Shown here: positions 7,453 through 16,074 of the stretch, in pieces | Position numbering within the stretch: the stretch's first letter is position 1 | Layout of the letters: every line of letters starts with the position of its first letter | Assembly (NCBI GenBank): GCA_016937015.1 | Contig: JAFGWT010000141.1 | Coordinates: 1-38,981, forward strand | Length of the DNA stretch: 38,981 nt | Source: Deltaproteobacteria bacterium | GTDB taxonomy: Bacteria; Myxococcota_A; Polyangia; JAAYKL01 | Direction of reading: 5' to 3' | Made by a program: the position numbers and the translations under genes | The notes under the pieces: model-generated | The model's input: the letters and a program-made list of their open reading frames with translations, nothing else | Database searches by the model: none | What the model was told of the DNA's origin: nothing

Positions 7453-8259
7453 CTATTTATAGTCTGTATTTGTGTCAGAGGAATCTTTATTGGAATCGTC
7501 GGAGGGATCTTCGGCAAAACGGATGGCATTGGCGCCGGTAATCCATTCCGTGCGGGTAATGCCGTCTTCCATACTGTCCATCAGGGTGACCACCACTATT
7601 CGTCCCCGCCCTTCCCTGTAAATCAAGCCGGCGGATGCGAGACTCATGGCTGAAAACTCCGGCACCGGCTGAAATGTGCCTGTGATGTAACTGCTGGCGT
7701 TGAACCGTGACGAGGCTTCGGTTCCGGGATGTTCCTGCATGTCCGCAACCAGATTGGCGCCGTTGAGTCGAATTATCACATTCATCAGTTCGTTGGCTGT
7801 GGATACATTGCCACCGTTATCCGCGCTGGCGGTGTTTTCGCCCGGAAGAATCTTAAATAGCACGTGCACCTTCCCGGATTTGGCCTTCAGAGCATAATCG
7901 TACTGCCACAGGGCATTCGCTTCGGGCAAAACCCCATCAAACTGCTCCGGAATCACAAATTCGACTCGCGCTGCGACCAGCAGGGACACCAGCTCTGCCG
8001 GCAGTCCCATCTCTTCGTAGTGCACACGAAGCTGTTCGGCAAACGAGATTTCGACTTCCTTGCTGTCAACAATTTCAACTTGCCGGTCGTTCTGAGTGTC
8101 CGCAGAATCGTCCTGAACCGCCAAAACGGGCGCGTCAGCGGTGTTATCTGCCACTTCGGTCCTGGCGGCAGCACCACATCCCAGCGTCAATACCGCGATG
8201 CAGAGGTGGAATGCACCCTCCCGCACCCCTTTAAAAACTGGCTTCGCCACCATCATCAT
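7453..8259 (-). CDS. Hypothetical lipoprotein
   Basis: The ATG at 8259 is chosen because AGGAGC stands just upstream; a longer frame to 8310 has no such site. The 268-residue product starts with a lipoprotein signal peptide (HLCIAVLTLGCGAAA, lipobox LTLGC), followed by an acidic low-complexity stretch. The middle (about 70-235) has alternating strands and helices, for example YALKAKSGKVHVLFKILPGE and GRGRIVVVTLMDSMEDGITR. The C-terminus is Asp/Ser/Asn-rich. No family is recognised. It is probably anchored in the outer membrane or periplasm. It lies 119 nt behind the PilZ gene on the same strand. Confidence 0.75.
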   Translation of the reverse strand: MMMVAKPVFKGVREGAFHLCIAVLTLGCGAAARTEVADNTADAPVLAVQDDSADTQNDRQVEIVDSKEVEISFAEQLRVHYEEMGLPAELVSLLVAARVEFVIPEQFDGVLPEANALWQYDYALKAKSGKVHVLFKILPGENTASADNGGNVSTANELMNVIIRLNGANLVADMQEHPGTEASSRFNASSYITGTFQPVPEFSAMSLASAGLIYREGRGRIVVVTLMDSMEDGITRTEWITGANAIRFAEDPSDDSNKDSSDTNTDYK

Positions 8260-8378
8260 TGTCCTGCTCCTTTGATTGATATGTAACCGGGAAACCCAGT
8301 GCGTTTGCACAGTGTCGCTGTAATCTACACGAAACCATCCGTTTCATCCAAACAAATCGTCAGGCAGTATGCAGCGTT

Positions 8379-9143
8379 TTATTCGTCGAAAAACATCGGC
8401 TGCACATGTTTCATGTAAGCATTGATGTTTTGCGCATCATCGGCGGACAGATGAAGAAATCGCACCCCCACGCCCGGCGGTGTATCCGGGGTCATTTCGT
8501 TGTATTCCCGGCACCAGCAGACCTCACCATCGATGCTCATTACCGGTCCGCTCGGCAATCGGAAGTTCAGATTTACCAGATGCCCGATTTGCGGCGCATC
8601 GTAGGTTGCGACAAAAAGCCCCCCAGAGGAAATATCGGTGGTGAATCCAGTAAAAAAATTGGAATCGGACTGCCCGCCAAGGTCGACTTCCATTAGTTTT
8701 CTCGGTGTGGACCGACGGTCATCCGGGGGCGGCTGCATGGGTTGCGCAGCCGAAGACTTTTGGGGCGCCCTGGCAGCGCCAGTGCCCGTGGGCGCAACAG
8801 CAGGTTTGGTCAGTTCCTTGTATACCGGAAACAAAATCGCCAGAATTCGCGCAATTGTCGTGGTCGCTGCCTGCAGACGGGCATCCCCGCTGTCCACGTT
8901 TTGCATCATCTGCAAAATATCCCGCAGGTTTTTCATCGCACTTTTAAGCGGTGCCGGTTTCGTCAGTTGCTGCTCCTGTGCCTCGAAAAGCGAACGAACC
9001 GATGTGGCCAGCAAACTCGTTACTTTTCCCAAATCAAAATGAGACACATTGATGTCCTGAATCAATCCCAATGCATTACCCAGAGCTTCTCTGGCCCGGA
9101 TAATCTGTACCAGCAGCTGTTGATGTGTCGAATCAGGTGTCAT
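8379..9143 (-). CDS. PilZ-domain protein with helical N-terminal region
   Basis: This is a 254-residue cytoplasmic protein. Residues 1-125 are helical, with a Pro/Ala/Gln-rich linker (about 120-142). Residues about 143-250 form a PilZ domain. The c-di-GMP binding elements are present: DDRRSTPRKLMEVDL contains RxxxR, and TDISSGGLF matches D/N-x-S-x-x-G. The ending GVGVRFLHLSADDAQNINAY is typical of the myxobacterial-type PilZ subfamily. It is therefore likely a c-di-GMP receptor. The flagellar cluster lies downstream on the same strand, so a link with motility or surface behaviour is plausible but unproven. GGAG lies eight bases before the ATG. Confidence 0.85.
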   Translation of the reverse strand: MTPDSTHQQLLVQIIRAREALGNALGLIQDINVSHFDLGKVTSLLATSVRSLFEAQEQQLTKPAPLKSAMKNLRDILQMMQNVDSGDARLQAATTTIARILAILFPVYKELTKPAVAPTGTGAARAPQKSSAAQPMQPPPDDRRSTPRKLMEVDLGGQSDSNFFTGFTTDISSGGLFVATYDAPQIGHLVNLNFRLPSGPVMSIDGEVCWCREYNEMTPDTPPGVGVRFLHLSADDAQNINAYMKHVQPMFFDE

Positions 9144-9374
9144 GGCCGTCGCTCCATCACATATCGTCTTTTATGCGGAAACACTTTAAATTTATTACAG
9201 AATTTCACCAAGGAATATAGCATAAAAGCGAACCATGCACTGTCAAATTGAATATTTGCGTCTTTTTCACCCCACGCCACCAATTCCCCTGCAAAATCGA
9301 TGCACTTGATGTTATATTAATCGCTGATTTGCGCTGAAACTGAAATTTCGGCAGACTATATATTAATTTTGAGT

Positions 9375-9391
9375 TGTGACATCAGGTCACA
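9375..9391. promoter_or_regulatory. Palindrome upstream of the GH12-like lipoprotein
   Basis: TGTGAC-ATCAG-GTCACA is a perfect 6-bp inverted repeat centred about 30 nt before the ATG at 9413. It resembles a CRP half-site pair (TGTGA/TCACA) but with a 7-nt instead of a 6-nt spacer. The surrounding 269-nt divergent gap (9144-9412) is AT-rich and otherwise shows nothing clear. Confidence 0.35.
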
Positions 9392-9412
9392 CGTCCCGTC
9401 GATGAGGTTATC

Positions 9413-10873
9413 ATGTTTTATCGTTTATTAATTTTACTTAGTACTTTGGGTTGTTTTGTCTTTCTTGCGTCGCCGGGATGTTCCAGTGACTCACGTACGC
9501 TCCGCCCCACTGGTGGGTCATCGGACAGTGACAGCGACGCGGATTCAGATTCAGATTCGGATTCGGACTCAGACAGCGATGGTGACGCGGCTGGCGGCGA
9601 TTACCTGGAAATTGACAACGTTTGGTATGGATACGCCTGGCCGGAAGTGGGAAACCCGGAGGCCGACGAAATGTCACCGTCCGATTTTTCGAAGCTGGAC
9701 GACGGCGACCAGATGTGCCTTGCCGGGACGCTGGCCAAAGACGGCATCGGATCGTATGGCATGATAGCGTTTAACATCAAACAGGAGCCGGATGGTGAGC
9801 CCGAAACGCTGCCTGTTCAGGGGGATGGCATTACGGTTGCGCTGGACATTGAAACCGGGTTCAATCTGTACCAGGTGGAATTGCATGGTCCCAGAGCAAA
9901 TCCCGGCGACGAACACAATGTGTGGTGTCACAACATTGTTGGCAGTGGCGGCACCTACCGCTGGGACGAATTTTATACGCGCTGTTACAACAACCTCAAC
10001 CCCGGCGATGCCTACGCGGGGGAGCCAATTGAGTTTATTTCAATCACCGTCCCTGGCAATCTGTCGTCCATTCCTTTTGATTTCTGTATTGCCGACATCA
10101 TTCCAGAGGAAACCATCGACGAGGGGACGGACGATCTTTATCCGGAAAAATCGGGTGAAATCTGCCTCGATACTGGAAAGGAAAACGTGTACACCCAGGA
10201 TCCGGACGTGGGTTATAAAATTTCGAATAACGTCTGGAACCCCACTGGCGGCGAACAGTGCATCGAATACGACAACAACTCGTTTGAAGTAACGAAGCAG
10301 ACCAACAGTACCGGCGGTGGCGCCCCCACAGGGTATCCGTCCATCATTTACGGCGCCAAAACCCAGTCGGAAATCACCAGATTCTCCAAACTGCCCAAAA
10401 AAGTCAGCGACCTCGGAAATGTGACAACCCACTGGCGCCACAACGCCGGTGGGCCATCCGGAACGTACAATGCCGCGTACGATGTGTGGTTCAATTACAG
10501 CGAAGAGGAATGGAACGAAGTCAGTGATCAGGGGGATCTGCCGACCGCCGCATATCTGATGGTCTGGTACCATTCACAGGGCGGGATCACGCCTATTCCA
10601 TCCAATACCGGACAGCGGGTCAATATTGCAGGGGTATCATGGGAAGTATGGACAGGCAATCCAGGACCATCGGGGGCAAAACACATTGCGTACGTCGCCA
10701 ATGGCGAGACGGAACTGACTATCGATCTTAAGGATTTTATCGACGACGCAGTGGACAGGGGGGTAATCAGCGAAAGCTACTATCTGTCTGCCATTCAGGC
10801 TGGATTCGAAATCTGGAGCGGCGGAGCAGGACTGAAAACCACAGAATTCCGGGTGGATGAAGACAGCATCTAA
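9413..10873 (+). CDS. Ser-Asp linker lipoprotein with GH12-like domain, nucleophile apparently lost
   Basis: This 486-residue surface lipoprotein has the signal peptide ILLSTLGCFVFLASPGC, then a Ser-Asp repeat linker (about 36-58). An unassigned beta-rich domain follows (about 62-240). Residues about 255-486 resemble glycoside hydrolase family 12, endo-beta-glucanases: a YDVWFNYS strand, VSWEVWTGNPGPSG, and the C-terminal SAIQAGFEIWSGGAGL containing the acid/base Glu466. In active GH12 enzymes the nucleophile lies in the motif E-(L/I)-M-(I/V)-W. Here the same place reads AAYLMVWY, giving Tyr381 instead of Glu. If the alignment is right, the protein binds rather than hydrolyses beta-glucan or xyloglucan. 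The linker resembles those of other lipoproteins in this window. Confidence 0.8.
   Translation: MFYRLLILLSTLGCFVFLASPGCSSDSRTLRPTGGSSDSDSDADSDSDSDSDSDSDGDAAGGDYLEIDNVWYGYAWPEVGNPEADEMSPSDFSKLDDGDQMCLAGTLAKDGIGSYGMIAFNIKQEPDGEPETLPVQGDGITVALDIETGFNLYQVELHGPRANPGDEHNVWCHNIVGSGGTYRWDEFYTRCYNNLNPGDAYAGEPIEFISITVPGNLSSIPFDFCIADIIPEETIDEGTDDLYPEKSGEICLDTGKENVYTQDPDVGYKISNNVWNPTGGEQCIEYDNNSFEVTKQTNSTGGGAPTGYPSIIYGAKTQSEITRFSKLPKKVSDLGNVTTHWRHNAGGPSGTYNAAYDVWFNYSEEEWNEVSDQGDLPTAAYLMVWYHSQGGITPIPSNTGQRVNIAGVSWEVWTGNPGPSGAKHIAYVANGETELTIDLKDFIDDAVDRGVISESYYLSAIQAGFEIWSGGAGLKTTEFRVDEDSI
9519..9590 (+). repeat. Ser-Asp dipeptide-encoding repeat
   Basis: Degenerate hexamers of the type GAT/C-TCA/G/C encode about twelve Ser-Asp pairs. 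They form a flexible acidic stalk right after the lipid anchor. Copy number may vary between strains. Confidence 0.75.
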
Positions 10874-11036
10874 CCCGGTTCAAAGGACATTCCTGCCGCC
10901 CATTTCATCCCTGACCTCCCATTACCGAAAACAAATTCACGCGGATTATGACATTTCGGCATTTAATTTCGCCAACCTGTGCCGTAACAGATCATATGAA
11001 GGAATCATGTACACAAAAACACAAAGGAAATCTGTA

Positions 11037-11417
11037 ATGTCCCGCATTCTGGTAATCGACGATGACCCTTTTATTAGAGACGTCCTGTTTCAGTCACTTA
11101 GCAGAGCAGGTCACGAGATCACTCTCGCTGAAGACGGCGATCACGGTCTTTCACGCTTTCTTTCGCGCTTTGACGATGCACCTTTTGATTTGGTTATCAC
11201 TGACCTTATTATGCCTAAAAAGGAAGGGGTGGAAACCATTGCGGAGTTAAAAAAGATTGCGCCGGATGCAAAAATCATCGCCATTTCGGGTGGATATCGG
11301 CTCCCTGCGGAAAATTATCTGAAAATTGCGTCCACACTGGGTGTAAACGGTACGCTCATCAAACCGTTCGAAAAAGCTGAACTGCTGGACGAAGTGCAAC
11401 GGGTTCTTGCGGAGTAG
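11037..11417 (+). CDS. Single-domain response regulator (CheY-like)
   Basis: The start at 11037 gives a 126-residue protein that begins at the receiver domain and has AAAGGAAA upstream; the frame stays open further upstream, but that part is unlike a protein domain. The receiver has the acidic pocket RILVIDDDP, the phospho-acceptor Asp56 in LVITDLIMP, Ser84 in IAISGG and Lys109 in TLIKPF. There is no output domain, so it must act through a partner. The next gene encodes a CheX-like phosphatase, the usual kind of enzyme that dephosphorylates CheY-type proteins. The partner kinase is not evident nearby; the hybrid kinase at 28 kb is one candidate. Confidence 0.9.
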   Translation: MSRILVIDDDPFIRDVLFQSLSRAGHEITLAEDGDHGLSRFLSRFDDAPFDLVITDLIMPKKEGVETIAELKKIAPDAKIIAISGGYRLPAENYLKIASTLGVNGTLIKPFEKAELLDEVQRVLAE

Positions 11418-11488
11418 CAAAACGATGTGTCCGACCAAAAGTTTGAAGACGAATCACCCTGGCGGGAACAATCACAAGGAGCCTATAA

Positions 11489-11992
11489 ATGAATAAACTG
11501 CAAATTGACGATGTGTTACTGGACTGTGTGATTCGAGGGACTCTTGAAGGCCTCGAAATGGCCGAGGTTGCACCTCAGGCGATTGGCGCATCAAAATTCA
11601 ACACCGTAAACAAAGAGATATCCGTTATTGTAGGGCTTCATGGTGAAAAGCGAAACGGCAATATGGCCATGAATCTATCTGAAAGAACAGCCATCTTTCT
11701 TGCCGGCAGGTTGATGGGGGAAGAAATTTCAACACTGGACGACGATGCGATTGATGCACTTTGCGAAATCGGCAACATGATTGCCGGGCGACTCAAGGAG
11801 CTGCTGATTGACACCCCCCATGAGTTTCGGACAATCTCGCTTCCAGCTGTGATTTTTGGCGCCAATTATACAATGTACCATACCAAAAACATCACATCCA
11901 TTTCGGTGATGTTCGAATTGCAAGATATTCCCATCGGTCATATGGGGGATAAATTTTTCAATGTCAGCATTGCGCTGCTAACTCAAAGTTAA
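11489..11992 (+). CDS. CheX/CheC-like phosphatase
   Basis: This is a 167-residue cytoplasmic protein. The segment AIDALCEIGNMIAGRLKELL carries the E-x-x-N catalytic pair (Glu93, Asn96) that CheC and CheX use to hydrolyse phospho-aspartate on CheY. CheX proteins have a single such site, as here. The N-terminus (VLLDCVIRGTLEGLEMAEV) and the mid strand pattern fit the family. AAGGAG lies seven bases before the ATG. It stands 71 nt behind the response regulator, so the two probably form a pair. Confidence 0.8.
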   Translation: MNKLQIDDVLLDCVIRGTLEGLEMAEVAPQAIGASKFNTVNKEISVIVGLHGEKRNGNMAMNLSERTAIFLAGRLMGEEISTLDDDAIDALCEIGNMIAGRLKELLIDTPHEFRTISLPAVIFGANYTMYHTKNITSISVMFELQDIPIGHMGDKFFNVSIALLTQS

Positions 11993-12141
11993 TGTCGCCT
12001 TTGACACTCAAGGCATCGCTCAGTTCAACCGTCCCCCGTGCAGGCTATCAAGTGTCCCTGTTCCGTGACCAATTAAAATGGTTATTTCCATCGTTCGCGT
12101 TTTTCGTGTATTGTTCATCAACAACAAGAGGTTGATCATTT

Positions 12142-12213
12142 ATGCGGAATTTTGCACTGTTCATACTGAGCGCTGAAGCTGAAGCCGGATTTATGCGGGG
12201 GGGGGGCGCATGA
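12142..12213 (+). CDS. Short upstream ORF with G10 tract overlapping the kinase start
   Basis: ATG at 12142 opens a 23-codon frame (MRNFALFILSAEAEAGFMRG and three more residues) that ends with TGA at 12211-12213, overlapping the kinase ATG (12210) by 4 nt. AGAGG stands ten bases upstream. The frame contains a run of ten G (12197-12206). Insertion of one G or loss of two would join it in frame to the kinase. It may be a coupling leader peptide or part of a switchable start. Confidence 0.4.
   Translation: MRNFALFILSAEAEAGFMRGGGA
12197..12206 (+). repeat. Homopolymeric G10 tract at the kinase start
   Basis: Ten consecutive G three bases before the kinase ATG, probably also acting as its Shine-Dalgarno sequence. 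Tracts of this length are prone to slippage and to sequencing error. Confidence 0.85.
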
Positions 12214-15200
12214 CTTCCAGAAAATCTCTATCTCCTCCCAGAGAATTCGATGGATATCAGTTAATCCGGCGTTTGGGCAAAGGTGGGATGGGCGAAGTTC
12301 ACAAGGCCCTCGACACGCTGCTTGACAGGTTCGTCGCCATCAAGTTCATCACCACCGCCAAAGCCGACGAAATTGCCAGAACCCGATTTCTGCTGGAGGC
12401 TCGGGCATTCGCGCGTTTGCAGCATCCCAATGTTGTGTCCATTTATCGCGTTGGTGAAGTACTTGGGTTTCCATATCTTGTTTCGGAGTATGTTCAGGGC
12501 AAACCCCTCGATGGCTTTTCTTTTCGACGCGCAGACGTTACCCGCATTATTCAAATCGCATCCGGCATCGCTCGCGGTCTCGCTGCCGCTCACAAACAGG
12601 GAGTGATTCATCGGGATATCAAACCGGGCAATATTATGGTGACCGATAGCGGGGAAGCAAAAATTCTCGATTTCGGAATTGCCAAACTGCTGGAGTCAAT
12701 GTCCAGCACCTCAGCAGTAACAGAGCCTGTGTGGGACGTGGGAGACCACCTGCCCGAAGAGTTGCTCGACAGCGATGTTGATATACTTGACAATTCCATA
12801 CGATACGAACCGGTCAAAGACGCAGATACCGCGATGCTTGATAAAATCGAGGAAGAGACACCGATTCATGAGAAAGAGCTCACCCGCCCAGGGACTGCCA
12901 TCGGCACCCCCCGCTACATGGCGCCTGAGGTTTGGCGCGGCAAGGAAGCCACTTTTCGCTCGGATGTATATTCATTTGGCGCCCTGCTCTTCTTTCTGTG
13001 CACTGGTGAATCACCTCACAACGGGAAAACCGCCCGTGAAATTGGGAAAAAATGCGTCACAACCGACGCACCACCGCTTCAAAGCGTTGTGGCAGGAATC
13101 CATCCAGGCGTTGCGGAGGTGGTCAACAGGTGTCTGCGCCGAAACCCGGTTGAACGCTATGCCAACGGAAATGAAGTCCGAATGGCCCTGGCCCAGCTCA
13201 CCCCGGAGATGCGAACAGAGGTTTCTCCGGAAGGCAATCCGTATCGTGGACTGCATCCGTTTGAACAGGAACACCGGAATCTCTTTTTTGGCAGGGATTC
13301 CGAAATCCGTTTAATCCTTGAAAGGCTGAAATCAGAGCCACTGGTTGTGGTGGCCGGCGATTCCGGAATTGGCAAGTCGTCGCTATGCCGCGCGGGCATA
13401 ATGCCTCGGGTCGAAAGCTGGATGAGCGATCGTCGCAACTGGCGGACCATGACGATTGTTCCTGGTGCGCATCCCCTGGTTTCATTTTCCGCTTCTCTTT
13501 GTCCGTTTATTCACAAAAGCGAAAAGGAGATTGAAGAGGCTATTCGCCTCGAACCGGCGAATATTGCGCGAATGATCCGCTCTGCATCCGGCCCCGAAGG
13601 CGGTCTGCTCATTTTCATAGATCAACTGGAAGAATTGATTACCGTATCAGAAAAGCACGAAGCTGAGGCCGTTGCTGAACTGCTTAAGTGGTTGTCGGTG
13701 CCAACTCCTGGTGTACGGCTTTTAGCGACGGTTCGCGGGGACTACCTGGCCAATGTCGCCGCACTGCCACAGTTGAGCGAACAGATATCCACTGCTCTGT
13801 TTTTTGTGCGGCCAATGAATAAAGACCGCGTTGCCGAAGCTATCGTTGGCCCCGCTAACGCCAAAGGTGTCACATTCGAATCTGACGAACTGGTGAAAAC
13901 GATTGTGGATGCCACAGTGAATGCGGATGGTGGATTGCCGTTGCTGCAATTTGCTTTGCGAGAGCTATGGGAAGCACGGGATCAGGATATCATCACATCA
14001 AAAACGCTAAAGGCCATTGGCGGTGTTGAAGGCGCGTTGTCGAGGCATGCTGACGACGTCTATGATCAGCTTTCTCCTCAAATCAGGGAAGCCGCGCGAG
14101 AAGTGATGATTCGCCTGGTCACAGCTCAGCGAACACGGAGTCGAAAGACAATAGTTCAATTGAATCCGGAAAGCAGCAGGGAGATCAGAGACGCCATCCA
14201 TTATCTCACCCGGGGGCGACTGATTGTTGTCCGGGAAACCAAAGACGGCGCGGTATACGAAATCGCACACGAATCACTGCTGACAGGTTGGAAAAAACTG
14301 GCCGACTGGCTCTCTTCAGACACCGAGTCCTCGATTATAAAGGAACGATTGCACAAAGCCGCCGAGGAATGGACAAGACTGAAATATGCGGGAGAAGCAC
14401 TGTGGGAAAAAACCCACTTAAAGGAATGCCAGTTTATTAACGAAGATACACTCGACGAGATGTCGAAACGCTTCCTGCGCGCTTCAAGACAGGCCAGCCG
14501 AAATCGACGTATTGCCGGATGGCTGCTCATTCTGCTGGTGCCGGTATCCATAATCTTTATCTATACCGGCGGAATGGCGCATAAAACTGACGAGCAGACG
14601 CAGCAGGTGACAACTGAAGCCGAACTGGCGCAGTCATTGCTCGAACAGGTGAACATTCAGCTGACTGAGCTGAAAAATACCCAAAACGATGCCCAGCGAA
14701 TGTATGCCAGAAAAAACATCGTAGAGGCTGAAAGACGCTGGGAACGCGCCATTCAACTGTTAAAATCAGTTAATCGAAGTTATGAGGAAGCGGCGCGGCA
14801 TCTGGAGGCGGCGCTGCTTCTTGACGAAAAAAACAAAACCCTCCGTCGCCTTTATGGCAAGGTGCTTTTTGAACGTGCGGTGCTTGCGGTTGATGCACAC
14901 AACCCGACTGATGCGCTCAATTATTTAAGCAGACTGCCTCTTTTCGACGACGGCCTGTATCAGTCAAAATGGGTTGAGCCCGGAACTGTTTCATTTCATA
15001 TCACCCACGGCGAAGATGTCAGCTCCGTAAAAGTGGAACTCCTGAAATATGTACCAAGCGAATCCGGCAATTTTGCGGTTTCAAAAACCGGTGAGGTTGC
15101 CAACCGCACACAGCAAATAAAGATCACTCCCGGTTCTTATCTGGCAATCGTTAAATCCAAAGGCGGGGCTCCGGTCCAATATCCGTTTGTTATCTCCCGC

Positions 15201-16070
15201 GGTGAAAGATTGCAAATATCATTTGAATTGCCCGCATCCTCCACTGTGCCGGAAAATATGCAGTATATCCCTGCCGGCAACTTTTATTTTGGTGCGTCAG
15301 CACCGGAAGAAATCAGAATCGACGTTCTCCACACCCTGCCCCTGCAGAGACGCGCGACCTCTGGATTCCTGATTTCGCGGTTCGAGGTGACATTCGAACA
15401 GTGGCTGACCTTCCTTGACGATGAGCAGGACGCCATACAAAAGAATCCATTCCCGTTTAATATCAGTAAAAACAATGATTTTTTTGCCATTTCGATCAGC
15501 GAAAACGACGGGAATCAATGGGTCCTGAGATACCGGCCTCGCACGGTGGAATACATTGCGACCGAAGGCGAGCCAATTGATTATGTCACCCGAAAACACA
15601 GCCAGCGGCAGGATTGGCTGCAGATGCCTGTATCCGGAATCACATGGAAAGAAGCAAAAAAATATGCTGCCTGGCTTGATATGACAGGCGAGCTGCCAGG
15701 GGCCCGACTGTGCACCGAATTGGAATGGGAGCGCGCCGCTCGCGGTGCGGACGCCCGCATTTATCCTCATGGCAACGCGCTTCAAAGCGATGATGCCAAT
15801 TATGCCGATACGTTTGGTCGTGTCTCGGCGTCTCTTGGCCCCAATGAAGTGGGGCAGTTTCCGGATTCTGTCAGCCCGTTCAACCTCAATGATATGGCCG
15901 GCAATGTTCAGGAGTGGACCATTTCTGCCATAAAAAATGGCGAATATGTGCTGCGGGGCGGCAGTTATGCCGCTTCGGCCACCGCGCTTCGCGTAATGAG
16001 TCGCGAAATTCCAATTCACGACGATCAGCGAGACGTCACCGCTGGCTTCCGCATCTGTGCAGACTGGTAG
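12210..16070 (+). CDS. Ser/Thr protein kinase fused to nSTAND-like NTPase, TM segment and FGE-like domain
   Basis: The 1286 residues have four parts. (1) A Hanks-type kinase, about 12-330: glycine loop GKGGMGEV, Lys45 in VAIKF, Asp136 in HRDIKPGN, Asp154 in DFG, and GTPRYMAPE at 232-240. All catalytic residues are present. The stretch between DFG and the APE motif is about 75 residues, far longer than normal and very acidic. (2) A STAND-type NTPase, about 342-700: Walker A GDSGIGKSS (383-391) and Walker B LLIFIDQLEEL (about 467). (3) A membrane segment at about 767-788 (WLLILLVPVSIIFIYTGG), then coiled-coil/TPR-like helices. (4) A C-terminal FGE-sulfatase-like domain, about 1017-1286 (GARLCTELEWERAARG, NDMAGNVQEW, LRGGSY, GFRI), probably periplasmic. 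Kinase-FGE fusions are known; adding the NTPase makes an unusual sensor-kinase. Confidence 0.92.
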   Translation: MTSRKSLSPPREFDGYQLIRRLGKGGMGEVHKALDTLLDRFVAIKFITTAKADEIARTRFLLEARAFARLQHPNVVSIYRVGEVLGFPYLVSEYVQGKPLDGFSFRRADVTRIIQIASGIARGLAAAHKQGVIHRDIKPGNIMVTDSGEAKILDFGIAKLLESMSSTSAVTEPVWDVGDHLPEELLDSDVDILDNSIRYEPVKDADTAMLDKIEEETPIHEKELTRPGTAIGTPRYMAPEVWRGKEATFRSDVYSFGALLFFLCTGESPHNGKTAREIGKKCVTTDAPPLQSVVAGIHPGVAEVVNRCLRRNPVERYANGNEVRMALAQLTPEMRTEVSPEGNPYRGLHPFEQEHRNLFFGRDSEIRLILERLKSEPLVVVAGDSGIGKSSLCRAGIMPRVESWMSDRRNWRTMTIVPGAHPLVSFSASLCPFIHKSEKEIEEAIRLEPANIARMIRSASGPEGGLLIFIDQLEELITVSEKHEAEAVAELLKWLSVPTPGVRLLATVRGDYLANVAALPQLSEQISTALFFVRPMNKDRVAEAIVGPANAKGVTFESDELVKTIVDATVNADGGLPLLQFALRELWEARDQDIITSKTLKAIGGVEGALSRHADDVYDQLSPQIREAAREVMIRLVTAQRTRSRKTIVQLNPESSREIRDAIHYLTRGRLIVVRETKDGAVYEIAHESLLTGWKKLADWLSSDTESSIIKERLHKAAEEWTRLKYAGEALWEKTHLKECQFINEDTLDEMSKRFLRASRQASRNRRIAGWLLILLVPVSIIFIYTGGMAHKTDEQTQQVTTEAELAQSLLEQVNIQLTELKNTQNDAQRMYARKNIVEAERRWERAIQLLKSVNRSYEEAARHLEAALLLDEKNKTLRRLYGKVLFERAVLAVDAHNPTDALNYLSRLPLFDDGLYQSKWVEPGTVSFHITHGEDVSSVKVELLKYVPSESGNFAVSKTGEVANRTQQIKITPGSYLAIVKSKGGAPVQYPFVISRGERLQISFELPASSTVPENMQYIPAGNFYFGASAPEEIRIDVLHTLPLQRRATSGFLISRFEVTFEQWLTFLDDEQDAIQKNPFPFNISKNNDFFAISISENDGNQWVLRYRPRTVEYIATEGEPIDYVTRKHSQRQDWLQMPVSGITWKEAKKYAAWLDMTGELPGARLCTELEWERAARGADARIYPHGNALQSDDANYADTFGRVSASLGPNEVGQFPDSVSPFNLNDMAGNVQEWTISAIKNGEYVLRGGSYAASATALRVMSREIPIHDDQRDVTAGFRICADW

Positions 16071-16074
16071 AACC

